NCBI RefSeq assembly: GCF_013385425.1
Contig: NZ_JACAQA010000038.1
Location: 1 to 64,000 of the forward strand
Source: Pseudomonas gingeri
GTDB taxonomy: Bacteria; Pseudomonadota; Gammaproteobacteria; Pseudomonadales; Pseudomonadaceae
DNA: 64,000 bases
Direction: 5' to 3'
Positions 27,511-36,500 of this stretch are shown here, one piece after another. The translations under genes and the position numbers were made by a program. The notes under the pieces are model-generated. The model saw only the letters and a program-made list of their open reading frames with translations. It had not been told where the DNA came from and ran no database searches. Numbering within the stretch: position 1 is the first letter of the stretch; each line of letters starts with the position of its first letter.

Positions 27511-27756
27511 TTACACCCCTCTCCCCTTCCTCAACAACACATCCAACTGATCCACCACTTCCGCCCAGTCGGCATCGTCCAGGATCTCGGTACGCAGAAA
27601 ATCCGCCTGGCTCTTGCTCCAGAAAAACGCGTCCGCCAGGTGCAGCTCCGGCTTAAGTGGCGAATGGGTGGCGATGAATCGGTCGATGCCGGCCGGGTCA
27701 TCGGGCAGGCCCAATTGCTTGAACAGGGATGGCAGACTGTGGTCAGGCGATTCCAT
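27511..27756 (-). CDS. DUF2789 small protein
   Basis: 81 residues from MESPDHSLPSLFKQLGLP, the typical start of DUF2789 proteins; the body (IDRFIATHSPL, LADAFFWSKSQADFLRTEILDDADWAEVVDQLD) also fits. Soluble, acidic, function unknown. A GGAG lies just before the chosen start. The frame is open further upstream into the YbaK gene but that part is a shadow. It lies 109 bases after the YbaK stop on the same strand. Confidence 0.85.
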   Translation of the reverse strand: MESPDHSLPSLFKQLGLPDDPAGIDRFIATHSPLKPELHLADAFFWSKSQADFLRTEILDDADWAEVVDQLDVLLRKGRGV

Positions 27757-27865
27757 GGAGGTCTCCGGTACAAGGAAAAGGGCGATGCTGGTCAGACAGC
27801 TTCGCGAGCAAGCGCGTTCCCGCTGTGAAGCACCGCGTGAGTCGAAAACAGACAGCGCCCGGGTC

Positions 27866-28327
27866 TTAGTGACAGACCTCGCACACCTCGGCATGGGGCA
27901 CCAGCTTCAGGTACTGGTCCATCTGCATATGCACCAGGTTGTGGTGGTTGCCGGCTTCCAGGTAGATGTCGTGTTGGCGGGTCAGTTGCGGGTCGACCAC
28001 CATCTTCAAGCCATAGGACTCACCCAGCGCCGGCACCGCCCCGCGTTCGCAATCCTGGAACAGATAGGCCAGGGTGCTTTCCCGGGTGATCTGCCAGGTA
28101 CTGGCGCCACGGACCTTGCTCAGGTCCAGGTGCTGGCTGGCGGGCAGGACCGCCATCAGGTAGTGGCCGTGCTGGTCGTCGAGCACCACCGATTTGGCCA
28201 TGCGTTCGGCCGGGATCCCCGCCAGGCGGGCAGTTTCCAGGCTGCTGGACGAATGCGGATGAGCGACGAGGTCGAATTCGCAGTGCGCCTGTTCCAGGCT
28301 GCGCTGCACGGTTTTTGCCATGCGCAT
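27866..28327 (-). CDS. YbaK/ProX-type aminoacyl-tRNA deacylase domain protein
   Basis: About 153 residues from MRMAKTVQRSLEQA (a second ATG two codons in is equivalent). Single YbaK/EbsC domain: FDLVAHPHSSSSLETARLAGIP, AERMAKSVVLDD with the conserved Lys, and a GESYGLKMVVDPQL segment. Such domains hydrolyse mischarged tRNAs in trans. The C-terminal tail ends HAEVCEVCH, with two Cys and one His that could bind metal; I do not know this as a family feature. Confidence 0.8.
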   Translation of the reverse strand: MRMAKTVQRSLEQAHCEFDLVAHPHSSSSLETARLAGIPAERMAKSVVLDDQHGHYLMAVLPASQHLDLSKVRGASTWQITRESTLAYLFQDCERGAVPALGESYGLKMVVDPQLTRQHDIYLEAGNHHNLVHMQMDQYLKLVPHAEVCEVCH

Positions 28328-28699
28328 GATGCACCTCCGGGCCCTGTCGAATGCCCCAGGGCGATGGGTTTGCTGCATTCCTTGAGTAAGAGTCTAGGCA
28401 GTTCGCCGTGGAGCGTCGGCTTAACGTCAGTAACCGTTCTCGCTATCACAGGTCCTCGATAGTCGAGTCGGGTCTAAAGCTTCGAGTCCACAAATTCGGC
28501 CATACGCGGAATCTTGAGCCGACAAGGAACCTGTAGGAGCAGGGCTTACCCGCGAAAGGGGCCTTGAGATCGCTAAAAGCTTCGCGGGCAAGCCCTGCTC
28601 CTACAGGTTCCGTGGGGCTCTAAGCCTGCGTTTATCCGGCGGGGCGCCCTCACTCGACTAAGCTTCTAGATGGGGGTAACGAACTCGCGGAGAATACAA
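28328..28699. other. Intergenic region with a REP element
   Basis: Divergent spacer between the YbaK gene (minus) and the NfeD gene (plus). Apart from the REP at 28531-28606 it should hold both promoters; I could not assign them with confidence. Confidence 0.4.
28531..28606. repeat. REP-type inverted repeat
   Basis: CTGTAGGAGCAGGGCTTAC at the left and GCAAGCCCTGCTCCTACAG at the right pair almost perfectly, enclosing about 37 bases that include CCGCGAA and TTCGCGG. Same family as the elements at 27.3, 43.1 and 52.1 kb. Confidence 0.8.
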
Positions 28700-29281
28700 G
28701 TGAGCGGTCGTTGCTGGTGGCGTTGGTTGTTGATCGGGTGGCTGATCGTCTGGCCCGTCGGGCACCAGCTTGCCGAAGGCGCCGACTCCGTCGTGACCCT
28801 GATCGTGTTGCCCCTCGACGACTCCGGTTCCGGGCTGATCCTGCTGGGTATCGCCCTGATCGTCGCCGAGACGCTCCTGCCCAGCTTCGGCGTGATCGGC
28901 TTCGGTGGCCTGGTCGCCGTCGTGGCGGGCACATTGGTCCTGTTCGACCCACAGCTGTTCGACGACAACACCGCACGGCCGTTGAAACTCACCCTGATGC
29001 TGATCGGGCTGCTCCTGCTGGTCGGCTTGATCGTCGCGGCCCTCAAGGCCCGCCAGCGCCAGGTGGTCAGTGGCGATGCCGGACTGGAAGGCAGCCTGAC
29101 CCCGGTGACCGCCCTGAAAGCCGGCGATGCCTATGCCGGTTGGGTGCAACTGCAAGGCGAAAACTGGCAGGTCCTCAGCCCCACGCCGCTGCATCCCGGC
29201 CAACAGGTCCGGGTCATCGCACGCAAGGGCCTGCTCCTGGAAGTGAAAGCCGTTGACGACCCGCCAAGGCGAGGAGATTGA
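28700..29281 (+). CDS. NfeD-family membrane protein
   Basis: About 193 residues from the GTG at 28700, chosen because GGAG sits seven bases upstream; an ATG at 28670 in the same frame lacks a site. A signal-like helix, a short periplasmic segment, three further hydrophobic helices (about 45-140, with LLGIALIVAETLLPSFGVIG typical of NfeD) and a C-terminal OB-fold-like domain (AYAGWVQLQGENWQVLS). This is the short NfeD type lacking the Clp-like protease. Four-base overlap region with the slipin gene; NfeD and slipin/stomatin proteins form a conserved pair in membrane microdomains. Confidence 0.87.
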   Translation: MSGRCWWRWLLIGWLIVWPVGHQLAEGADSVVTLIVLPLDDSGSGLILLGIALIVAETLLPSFGVIGFGGLVAVVAGTLVLFDPQLFDDNTARPLKLTLMLIGLLLLVGLIVAALKARQRQVVSGDAGLEGSLTPVTALKAGDAYAGWVQLQGENWQVLSPTPLHPGQQVRVIARKGLLLEVKAVDDPPRRGD

Positions 29282-29283
29282 TC

Positions 29284-30051
29284 ATGGTCCTGCAATTGGG
29301 CTCCGGCGCGCTGCTCGCGCTTCTGCTGCTGATGCTGCTGGCATCGACCTTTCGCATCCTGCGTGAATACGAACGCGGCGTGGTGTTCCAGCTCGGACGC
29401 TTCTGGCAGGTCAAGGGACCGGGGCTGATCATCTTGATTCCGCTGGTGCAGCAGATGGTCCGGGTGGACCTGCGCACCGTGGTCCACGATGTCCCACCGC
29501 AAGACGTGATCACCCGCGACAACGTCTCGGTAAAGGTCAATGCGGTGCTGTATTTCCGCGTGCTCGACCCGCAGAAGGCAATTATCCAGGTGGAGAATTT
29601 TCTCGCCGCCACCAGCCAGCTGGCGCAGACCACATTGCGCGCGGTGCTCGGTAAGCACGAACTGGATGAGCTGCTGGCCGAGCGGGAAAAGCTCAATTCC
29701 GATGTCCAGCAGGTGCTCGATGCCCAGACCGATGCCTGGGGGATCAAGGTGGCCAATGTCGAGATCAAGCATGTGGACCTCAACGAGTCGATGATCCGCG
29801 CCATCGCCAAGCAGGCCGAGGCCGAGCGGGAACGGCGGGCCAAGGTGATTCACGCCGAAGGGGAATTGCAGGCCTCCGAAAAATTGATGCAGGCCGCCGA
29901 AATGCTCGGGCGCCAGCCGGGGGCCATGCAGTTGCGGTATATGCAGACGTTGTCGTCGATTGCCGGGGACAAGAGTTCGACCATCGTGTTTCCGCTGCCG
30001 ATCGAGTTGTTGAAGGGGATGGCGGATCTGTCACAGAAAGATAAGACCTGA
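29284..30051 (+). CDS. Slipin (stomatin-like SPFH protein)
   Basis: 255 residues from the ATG at 29284, with GGAG seven bases upstream. One N-terminal hydrophobic hairpin (ALLALLLLMLLA) precedes an SPFH domain (REYERGVVFQLGRFW, GPGLIILIPLVQQMVRVDLR, DNVSVKVNAVLYFRV) and a coiled-coil C-terminus (EAERERRAKVIHAEGELQAS). Slipins oligomerise at the inner membrane with NfeD proteins. Convergent with the sulfotransferase gene, which ends six bases later. Confidence 0.92.
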   Translation: MVLQLGSGALLALLLLMLLASTFRILREYERGVVFQLGRFWQVKGPGLIILIPLVQQMVRVDLRTVVHDVPPQDVITRDNVSVKVNAVLYFRVLDPQKAIIQVENFLAATSQLAQTTLRAVLGKHELDELLAEREKLNSDVQQVLDAQTDAWGIKVANVEIKHVDLNESMIRAIAKQAEAERERRAKVIHAEGELQASEKLMQAAEMLGRQPGAMQLRYMQTLSSIAGDKSSTIVFPLPIELLKGMADLSQKDKT

Positions 30052-30057
30052 CGCGCG

Positions 30058-31047
30058 TTAGCGTTGACGTCCATTGCGCGCGATCAAGAGACGGCCGGAT
30101 GTTCCTGGAGGATTGCGTTCGGCCCGCAAGGTTTCCAATGCCTGATAAGGCCCCTCGGCCCAGAACGCCACCCGCTCCTTGAGCCGCTCCGATGCCTCCC
30201 GGTGCTTGTCCTGGCTATCCGGCACAAACACCTGGTCTGGCTGCTTGGCGTGTTGTCGGGCCACGGAAAACACCTGGTCGCGTTGCTCCGCGTCGAGTCC
30301 GAAGAACTCCCCCAGATGCCCTTCCAGCGCCCCCGGCAACTCGCTGTAGTTGACCGGCAAACCGCCAAAAGCCACGCAGTGCTCCCAACCCTTCTGAAGG
30401 ATCCGCCCGAGGCGCGCCGCGATATAGTCCTCCCGCGAGTCATCCTGCCCCGGGGTGTCCAATACGCTATGACCAATCATCCCCGGCACCATATGCAGTC
30501 CGGCCCGGCGCACATGGGACACGGCTATTTCCAGCGGATCGCGGTACAGGAACAGCCAGGGCGTCTCGGGAAAACACTCGCGCAGCAACGGCAACTCGCC
30601 GATATTCCAGGCGTCCAGCTTGATCACCAGGGCCTGCTCGCCGCCACTGCGTCGCTGACCATAGGCCGCCAACAAACCCTGCAGGGCCGCACGCCGCCCC
30701 TGCGGATCGAGGTCATCACGCAACAGGCGGTCGAGGGGCGGCGGCTCGCTGATCACGATATGGCTGTCCAACTGCGCGAGCATCTGACCGATCAGCGTCG
30801 AACCACAGCGCGAGGCGTGATAGATAAAGGCGCTCGGCGCCACCGCCGGCAATTGCCACTCGCTGAGCACCGCCAGCGGTGTCTCACGCCGAAAGACCTG
30901 GTTGAACGGCAGCTGCAGGGCCGCGTCCACCGAATCGCCAAAGAACGGCAGATCCAGACGACGCTCGCCGAACCAGCACCAATCGACACGCCAATAGGCG
31001 TCTTCGCGCCAGACGCGAATCGGCAACCAGTCCTTCAGACCGTCCAT
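30058..31047 (-). CDS. Sulfotransferase-family protein
   Basis: 329 residues from the ATG at 31047; a TTG four codons earlier is less likely. The PAPS 5'-phosphosulfate loop is visible as YHASRCGSTLIGQML, followed by an EPPPLD segment and the 3'-phosphate-binding region FLYRDPLEIAVSHVRRAG. An N-terminal extension of about 85 residues precedes the fold. It overlaps the end of the beta-hydroxylase gene by 13 bases. Sulfated target unknown; a second sulfotransferase lies at the other side of the giant surface protein, suggesting that either the surface protein, its glycan or a co-secreted molecule is modified. Confidence 0.85.
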   Translation of the reverse strand: MDGLKDWLPIRVWREDAYWRVDWCWFGERRLDLPFFGDSVDAALQLPFNQVFRRETPLAVLSEWQLPAVAPSAFIYHASRCGSTLIGQMLAQLDSHIVISEPPPLDRLLRDDLDPQGRRAALQGLLAAYGQRRSGGEQALVIKLDAWNIGELPLLRECFPETPWLFLYRDPLEIAVSHVRRAGLHMVPGMIGHSVLDTPGQDDSREDYIAARLGRILQKGWEHCVAFGGLPVNYSELPGALEGHLGEFFGLDAEQRDQVFSVARQHAKQPDQVFVPDSQDKHREASERLKERVAFWAEGPYQALETLRAERNPPGTSGRLLIARNGRQR

Positions 31048-31823
31048 GGTGGATTCCAACGCCGGCCCCGGGTCATGGCCGCGCGCAGGTCCTCATGGGC
31101 GAAGTGCAAGCCATGGGCGGCGGCCCGCTCCAGGGTCCGGGCGATAAAAGCCTCGCTGTCGGTTTGCGCTTGCAGCTCACGGCACAGCTGCGGGTCACGC
31201 TCCAGCCATTGGCGAAATTGTTCGAGCGCCATGGCCGCCCGCCCCAGGCCGGGCGCCGGAGTACTCGGCAGGCCCGCGGCGATCTGCTGTTCCAGCCAGG
31301 CACTTGGGCGACAGTCGAGCACCAGATGAACCCGCTCGCTATCACCCCAGTTGTCGACGCTGTGGGGCCGCGCCAGATCGAGAAACCAGCACTCGCCGGC
31401 CCTCATGGGAATGCACTGCCCGTCGAGCATGAACTCCACGTCGGGCGGGCTGAGCAGGGGAATATGCAGGCGCCGGTCGGCGTCCGGAGGACTGAGGTCG
31501 TAATCACGGTGTTCATGAATTCGCCCACCCGGCCCCAGCCGCAACAGGCGCGCCGAGCGGATTTCCAACGGCAGGCCCTGCAAGCCATAGGACCAGCGCG
31601 AGTCCTCCAGCCAAGGCTTGCGCGCAACCGCCTCGCCCTTGCCCGGCGCCAGTTCGCCCGGGGCATCGTTGGCGGACACCAACGCCACCCCGCTCCACTC
31701 GCCGGTGAAATAATCGCGATTGAAATGCGCTACCCAGGCGCTGTCGCCCACCTGCGCCAGGGCCTGGCGCAGCAGCGGCAGGTCCACGGCGACCGGCAGG
31801 CGGGAAAACGCCGGCCGGCTCAA
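31035..31823 (-). CDS. Aspartyl/asparaginyl beta-hydroxylase-like enzyme
   Basis: 262 residues. The 2-oxoglutarate/Fe(II) signature is present: GRIHEHRDYDL (His and Asp/His ligands), RRLHIPLLS (2-oxoglutarate contacts), GECWFLDLARPHSVDNWGDSERVHLVLD (second His and Arg). Family members hydroxylate Asp/Asn side chains or small acids. The start is a TTG at 31823 with GGAG seven bases upstream, a well-supported unusual start. It sits between tolC and a sulfotransferase in the surface-protein cluster; the Asp/Asn-rich Ig repeats of the giant protein are an attractive but untested substrate. Confidence 0.85.
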   Translation of the reverse strand: MSRPAFSRLPVAVDLPLLRQALAQVGDSAWVAHFNRDYFTGEWSGVALVSANDAPGELAPGKGEAVARKPWLEDSRWSYGLQGLPLEIRSARLLRLGPGGRIHEHRDYDLSPPDADRRLHIPLLSPPDVEFMLDGQCIPMRAGECWFLDLARPHSVDNWGDSERVHLVLDCRPSAWLEQQIAAGLPSTPAPGLGRAAMALEQFRQWLERDPQLCRELQAQTDSEAFIARTLERAAAHGLHFAHEDLRAAMTRGRRWNPPWTV

Positions 31824-31918
31824 GGAATCACTCCGCCCGCGCCCAGCCTGTCGAGCAAGTGTTCGACACAGGCCTCGCGCCGGCTGGCGCTGATGGACCC
31901 CGTGGACAGGTCGGTCAT
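31820..31918 (-). CDS. Possible 32-residue ORF between tolC and hydroxylase
   Basis: Starts in an ATGA overlap with the tolC stop and ends in a TTGA overlap with the hydroxylase start. It encodes MTDLSTGSISASRREACVEH followed by LLDRLGAGGVIP. No ribosome site is clear. It may serve only to couple translation across the gap. Low confidence as a functional protein. Confidence 0.25.
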   Translation of the reverse strand: MTDLSTGSISASRREACVEHLLDRLGAGGVIP

Positions 31919-33429
31919 TTCGCTTGAGCAGGCCTCACAGGGTCATCGATCTTACCCGCGGCCCAGTCGGATTCACGGGTGGCCAAGGCCCCGGCAATCG
32001 CCTGGATCTTGGTCGAAGAGACTTCCGGCGGCAGCGGATCAAGCCCGGCACTGGCAAAGATCTGCCCATAGGCGTTGCGCAGGTCGGCATAGGCCAGGTC
32101 GCGGCGCAGGTCGGCCTGCAAGGTGTTGAGCTCGCCCTGGATCAGGTCCAGTTCACCGAGCCCCGCGGCCTTGTAGCGGTTGCGCAACTGACCGGCGATC
32201 TGCCCGTCAATATTCGACAGTTGCTGGCTGGTCTTGAACTGGCGCACGGCTTCGTTGAAGTTGGCATTGGCCACGTAGAGCTGGGCCAGCACCGCGATGG
32301 ACATGGCCTGGCGGCGTGCCGTGGCGACTTCTTCACCGGCCTTGGCGACGTCGATGGCCGCCGGGGCGGAGATCATGTTGAACAGGTTCCAGGTGACCTT
32401 GACGCCGTAGTCGGCCCACTTGTCGTTGACCAGGAAGGAGTTGCTGTCGTAATGGCCGCCGGCGGAGAATTCCAGGCCCGGCAGCAGGCGCAGCATGGCC
32501 TTGCGGGTTTCGTTGGCGCTGATGCGGGTCTGGTAGTCCTGCTCGCGCAGTTCCGGACGGTTGGCCAGGGCTTCCTGCTCCAGCTTGCCCATGTCGACCT
32601 TGAGTTCCGGAATCTCGTAGTTTTCCGGGGTCGCCAGGGTCAGCTCGGTGCCCATGGGCAGGTTGATCAGGGTCGCCAGCTCGGTCTTGGCCAGGGTCAG
32701 CGCCTTGCGTTGTTCTTCCAACTGGCGCGTGGCGACGATCAAAGCGCGCTGGTAACCCAGGGCCTGGATCGGGTCGCCGATACGCTGGTCGCTCATTTTC
32801 TCGCTGTTGCCCTGGGCCTGCTCGACCCGCGCCATCAGGCTGTCGATCTGCTTGAGCAGGCGCTCGGCGGCCACGGCGCGCCAGTAGGCCGACCGCACGT
32901 CCTGGACGATGGTGTTGACCACCTTGCGCCGACGTTCCTGGACGATCAGCCGTTGGTCGCCCTGTTGCTTGGCGTTGATGTAACTCACGCCGAAGTCGAG
33001 CACGTTCCAGACCATGGTCAGGTCGCCGACACGACGGTCGCGGTCCTGGGAGGTCGAAGGGACCAGGGACTGCTCGCCGGTCTGGACGTTCTGGCTACTG
33101 GAGGCGCTGACGTTGTTGCGCCCGGCATAGCCGGCGGACAGCGCCATGCGTGGCAGCATGTCGAAGCTGGCGAGGTCGAGTTGGCGCTTGGCCAGGGCCT
33201 CTTCCATGATCTTGAGGCGGCCTTCAAGGTTGTACTTCACCGCTCGGGCCATGGCCTGGTGCAAGGTCAGCGGGCCATTCAGCGGCTCCTGATCCTTGAA
33301 CATGGTCTGCATGTCGCTCTTGGCACGTTGTTCACTGACACTACGATCGATCGGCTGGCTGGTGACGGCACAACCACTAACTACCAGCGCCAGCAAGCTG
33401 ACGCTGAACAACTTATGACCTCTTCTCAT
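31915..33429 (-). CDS. TolC-family outer-membrane lipoprotein
   Basis: About 504 residues from MRRGHKLFSV (an ATG three codons upstream is possible). A lipobox VVSGCAV is followed by a long helical OEP-type protein with two internal repeats (LTLHQAMARAVKYNLEGRLKIMEEAL; LIQGELNTLQADLRRDLAYADLRNAYGQIFA). It lies 76 bases after the giant surface protein on the same strand and probably forms the outer-membrane duct for the HlyD-type adaptors encoded at 44-48 kb. Confidence 0.88.
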   Translation of the reverse strand: MRRGHKLFSVSLLALVVSGCAVTSQPIDRSVSEQRAKSDMQTMFKDQEPLNGPLTLHQAMARAVKYNLEGRLKIMEEALAKRQLDLASFDMLPRMALSAGYAGRNNVSASSSQNVQTGEQSLVPSTSQDRDRRVGDLTMVWNVLDFGVSYINAKQQGDQRLIVQERRRKVVNTIVQDVRSAYWRAVAAERLLKQIDSLMARVEQAQGNSEKMSDQRIGDPIQALGYQRALIVATRQLEEQRKALTLAKTELATLINLPMGTELTLATPENYEIPELKVDMGKLEQEALANRPELREQDYQTRISANETRKAMLRLLPGLEFSAGGHYDSNSFLVNDKWADYGVKVTWNLFNMISAPAAIDVAKAGEEVATARRQAMSIAVLAQLYVANANFNEAVRQFKTSQQLSNIDGQIAGQLRNRYKAAGLGELDLIQGELNTLQADLRRDLAYADLRNAYGQIFASAGLDPLPPEVSSTKIQAIAGALATRESDWAAGKIDDPVRPAQAK

Positions 33430-33505
33430 CCCTTGCACCGCCCCTGACTACTGCATTCTTTTTTTATAGGCGTCGACCAGCGTCGGCGCAGCTTCCCAAT
33501 AGTGC

Positions 33506-36500
33506 TCAGGCCGACATTTCGCTGATGCCGACTTGTTCCAATGCCCAGGCTAGTTCATGCAGCTGTTTCTGCTCTCCGTCTTTGATTTTCTGCAATTGCT
33601 GCCCCAGGGTCGGCGCGCCGAAAATACCGCGCGCGCCCTGTGCCGGCTCGCCCAGGCCCTTGCCATTACGGTCGAAGACCTGATTGGCCGAGGTGTCGCT
33701 GTTGCCCGACTCGCGATTGAAGATGCTCGACATGGTGCTGCTGCCGAACACCCCGCCATCGCCGCCGCCGAAACCGAGGAAACCACTGGTACTGCCCGTG
33801 GCACCGCTGTCGCTGCTGAACACCTGGGCGATAAAGCTCGGCGCCAGCACGTTCGGATTGATAAAGATATTGCCCAACGGTGGCAGGCCATCTCCCGAGC
33901 TGCGCTGTTCGAACAACGGCGGGAAGCCCAGCGGCGAGCCGAGGTTGCCGGTCGGAGCGACGCTGATCTGTGGCTGCAGCGGTTGGTTCGGCGCATCCGG
34001 CCGCGCCACGGGCGTGTCCACGCGGAACTGCGGATCGCCGCCCAACGCGACCGTATTGACCGCAAAGTTGTTGGAGTTGGCGAAGCCGGTCCCGGCGTTG
34101 CCGGCCAGGTCCGTGACCAGGCTGTTATCCAGGGTGATGAAGTTGCTCGGGTCGGTGACGTTCGCCGTCGGGGTCAGGGTCGCGGTCCAGGTCTTGCCAC
34201 CGTCGGCGCTGGCCAGGTTGGACAGCACGCCGTTGGCCACGCTCAACTCCGAAAGGTCGAAGTTGCTGACTTTCTCGCTGAAGGTGAAGGTCACCACGGT
34301 GGTCTGGCCGGCGGTCAGGTTCGGGTTGGCGACGCTGATGGTCGCGGTCGGCCGGGTGGCATCGACGGCGTAGTTGTTGGAAATTGCGATGCCGGACCCG
34401 GCATTGCCGGCGGTATCGCTGACCAGGCTGGTGTCCAGCACGATCAGGTTGGTGGCATCGGTGACGGCGGCCGTCGGGGTCAGGGTCGCGGTCCAGGTCT
34501 TGCCGCCATCGGCGCTGGCCAGGTTGGACAGGGTGCCGTTGGGGACACTGAGCTCGGACAGGTTGAAGCCGGTCACCACTTCGCTGAAGGCGATGGTCAC
34601 CGTTGTGGTCTGGCCGATCCCCAGGTTGTTGTTCGCCACGGAGATGGTCGCGGTCGGACGCTGGGTGTCGATGCTGTAGGTATTGGAGTTGGTGCTGCCG
34701 CTGCCGACGTTGCCCGCCGCATCCTGTACGCCACTGTTGTCCAGGGTGATCACGTTGCTGCTGTTGGTGATGTTGCTGGTCGGGGTGAAGGTCGCCGTCC
34801 AGGTGATGCCGCCGTCGCTGCTCTGCACCGCGCTCAGGGTGCCGCCATCGATAATCGTCAGGTCGGCGTTGCTGAAGCCGGTCACGGCTTCGCTGAAGGT
34901 GATGGTCACCAGCGAGGTTTCTCCGATCTTCAGGGCGTTATCCGCCACCACGATGGTCGCGGTCGGGCGCACGGTGTCGATGGTGAAGTTGCCCGAGTTG
35001 GTGATGCCGGTGCCGGCGTTGCCCGCCCCATCCTGCACGCCGCTGTTGTTCAGGCTGATGACGTTGGCGGTGTCGTGAACGCCGTCGGTCGGGGTGAAGG
35101 TCGCTGTCCAGGTGATGCCTCCGTCGCTGGTACTGACTGCCGTCAGGATACCGTTGGGCACGCTCAGGTCGCTGTTGTCGAAGCCGGTCACCGCCTCGCT
35201 GAAGGTGATGGTCACCAATGAACTCTGCCCGGCCGCCAGGGTCGGGCTGGCAACCACGATGGTTGCCGTCGGGCGCACGCTGTCGATGTCGTAGGCGTTC
35301 GAGCTGGTGGTCCCGCTACCGCTGTTGCCGGCACCGTCGATCACCGTGCTGTTGTCCAGGACGATGTGATTGTTGTTCTGAGTGATGCCCGCCACTGGCG
35401 TCAGGGTCGCGGTATAGGTGATGTTGTCGCTGGTACTCAAGCCGCTGAGGGTGCCGTTGTCGGTCGTCAGGTCGGCCAGGGTCATACCGCTCACCGCCTC
35501 GCTGAAGGTAATGGTCACCGTGGAGGTGCCACCGATACCCAGGTGATCGTTCGACACGACGACAGTGGCGGTCGGGCGCTGGGTGTCGATGGCCATGTCG
35601 TTGGACGTGGTGATGCCGCTGCCGGCGTTACCCGCCGTATCCTGGACCCCGGTGTTGTCCAGAGTGATGTGGTTGCTCGGGCTGGCGATACCCGCCGCTG
35701 GGGTAAAGGTCGCGGTCCAGGTGGTGCCACCGTCGCTAGTGCTCACCGCACTCAGGGTGCCATTGGACACCGTCAGGTCGGCGTTGGTGAACCCGGTCAC
35801 GGCTTCGCTGAAGGTGATGGTCACCAGCGAGGTCTGGCCGATCCCCAGGTTGGTGTTGGCGAACACGATGCTGGCGGTCGGCCGCAGGGTGTCAACAGCA
35901 TAGGCGTTGGAGTTGGTGGTGCCGCTGCCGGCGTTGCCCGCAACGTCACTGAAAACCGTGTTGTTCAGGGTGATCATATCGCCGGTATGGGAGACCCCGC
36001 CGGTCGCGGTCAGGGTCGCGGTCCAGGTGATACCGCCGTCGCTGCTGCTCAAGCCGCTCAGGGCACCGTCGGCGACCGTGAAGGCGCCGGCGGTGAGCCC
36101 GGTGACCGCCTCGCTGAAGGTAATGGTCACCAGGGACGTGTTACCGGCGATGTTCAGCGCCGTGTCGGACACCACGATGGTCGCGGTCGGCCGCTGGGTG
36201 TCGATGGCGTAGTTGTTGGAGTTGGTGCTACCGGTCCCGGCGTTGCCGCTGGTGTCGGTGTAGCCGGTATTGTCCAGGGTAATGAGGTTGGTGGCGGCGG
36301 TGGTGCTCGCCGACGGGGTGAAGGTCGCGGTCCAGGTGACGCCGCCGTCACTGGTCTGCACCGCGCTCAGGGTGCCGTTGGCGATGGTCAGGTCGGCGTT
36401 GGTGAAACCGACCACGGCTTCGCTGAAGGTGATGGTCACCAACGAGGTATCGCCGATCTTCAGGGCGTTGTCCGCCACCACGATGGTCGCGGTGGGGCGT

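Noticed and set aside
33430..33505. Hairpin GCGCCGAC/GTCGACGC between the giant protein and tolC as terminator
   Set aside because: On the transcribed (minus) strand it is followed by A residues, not T, and the stem has a mismatch.
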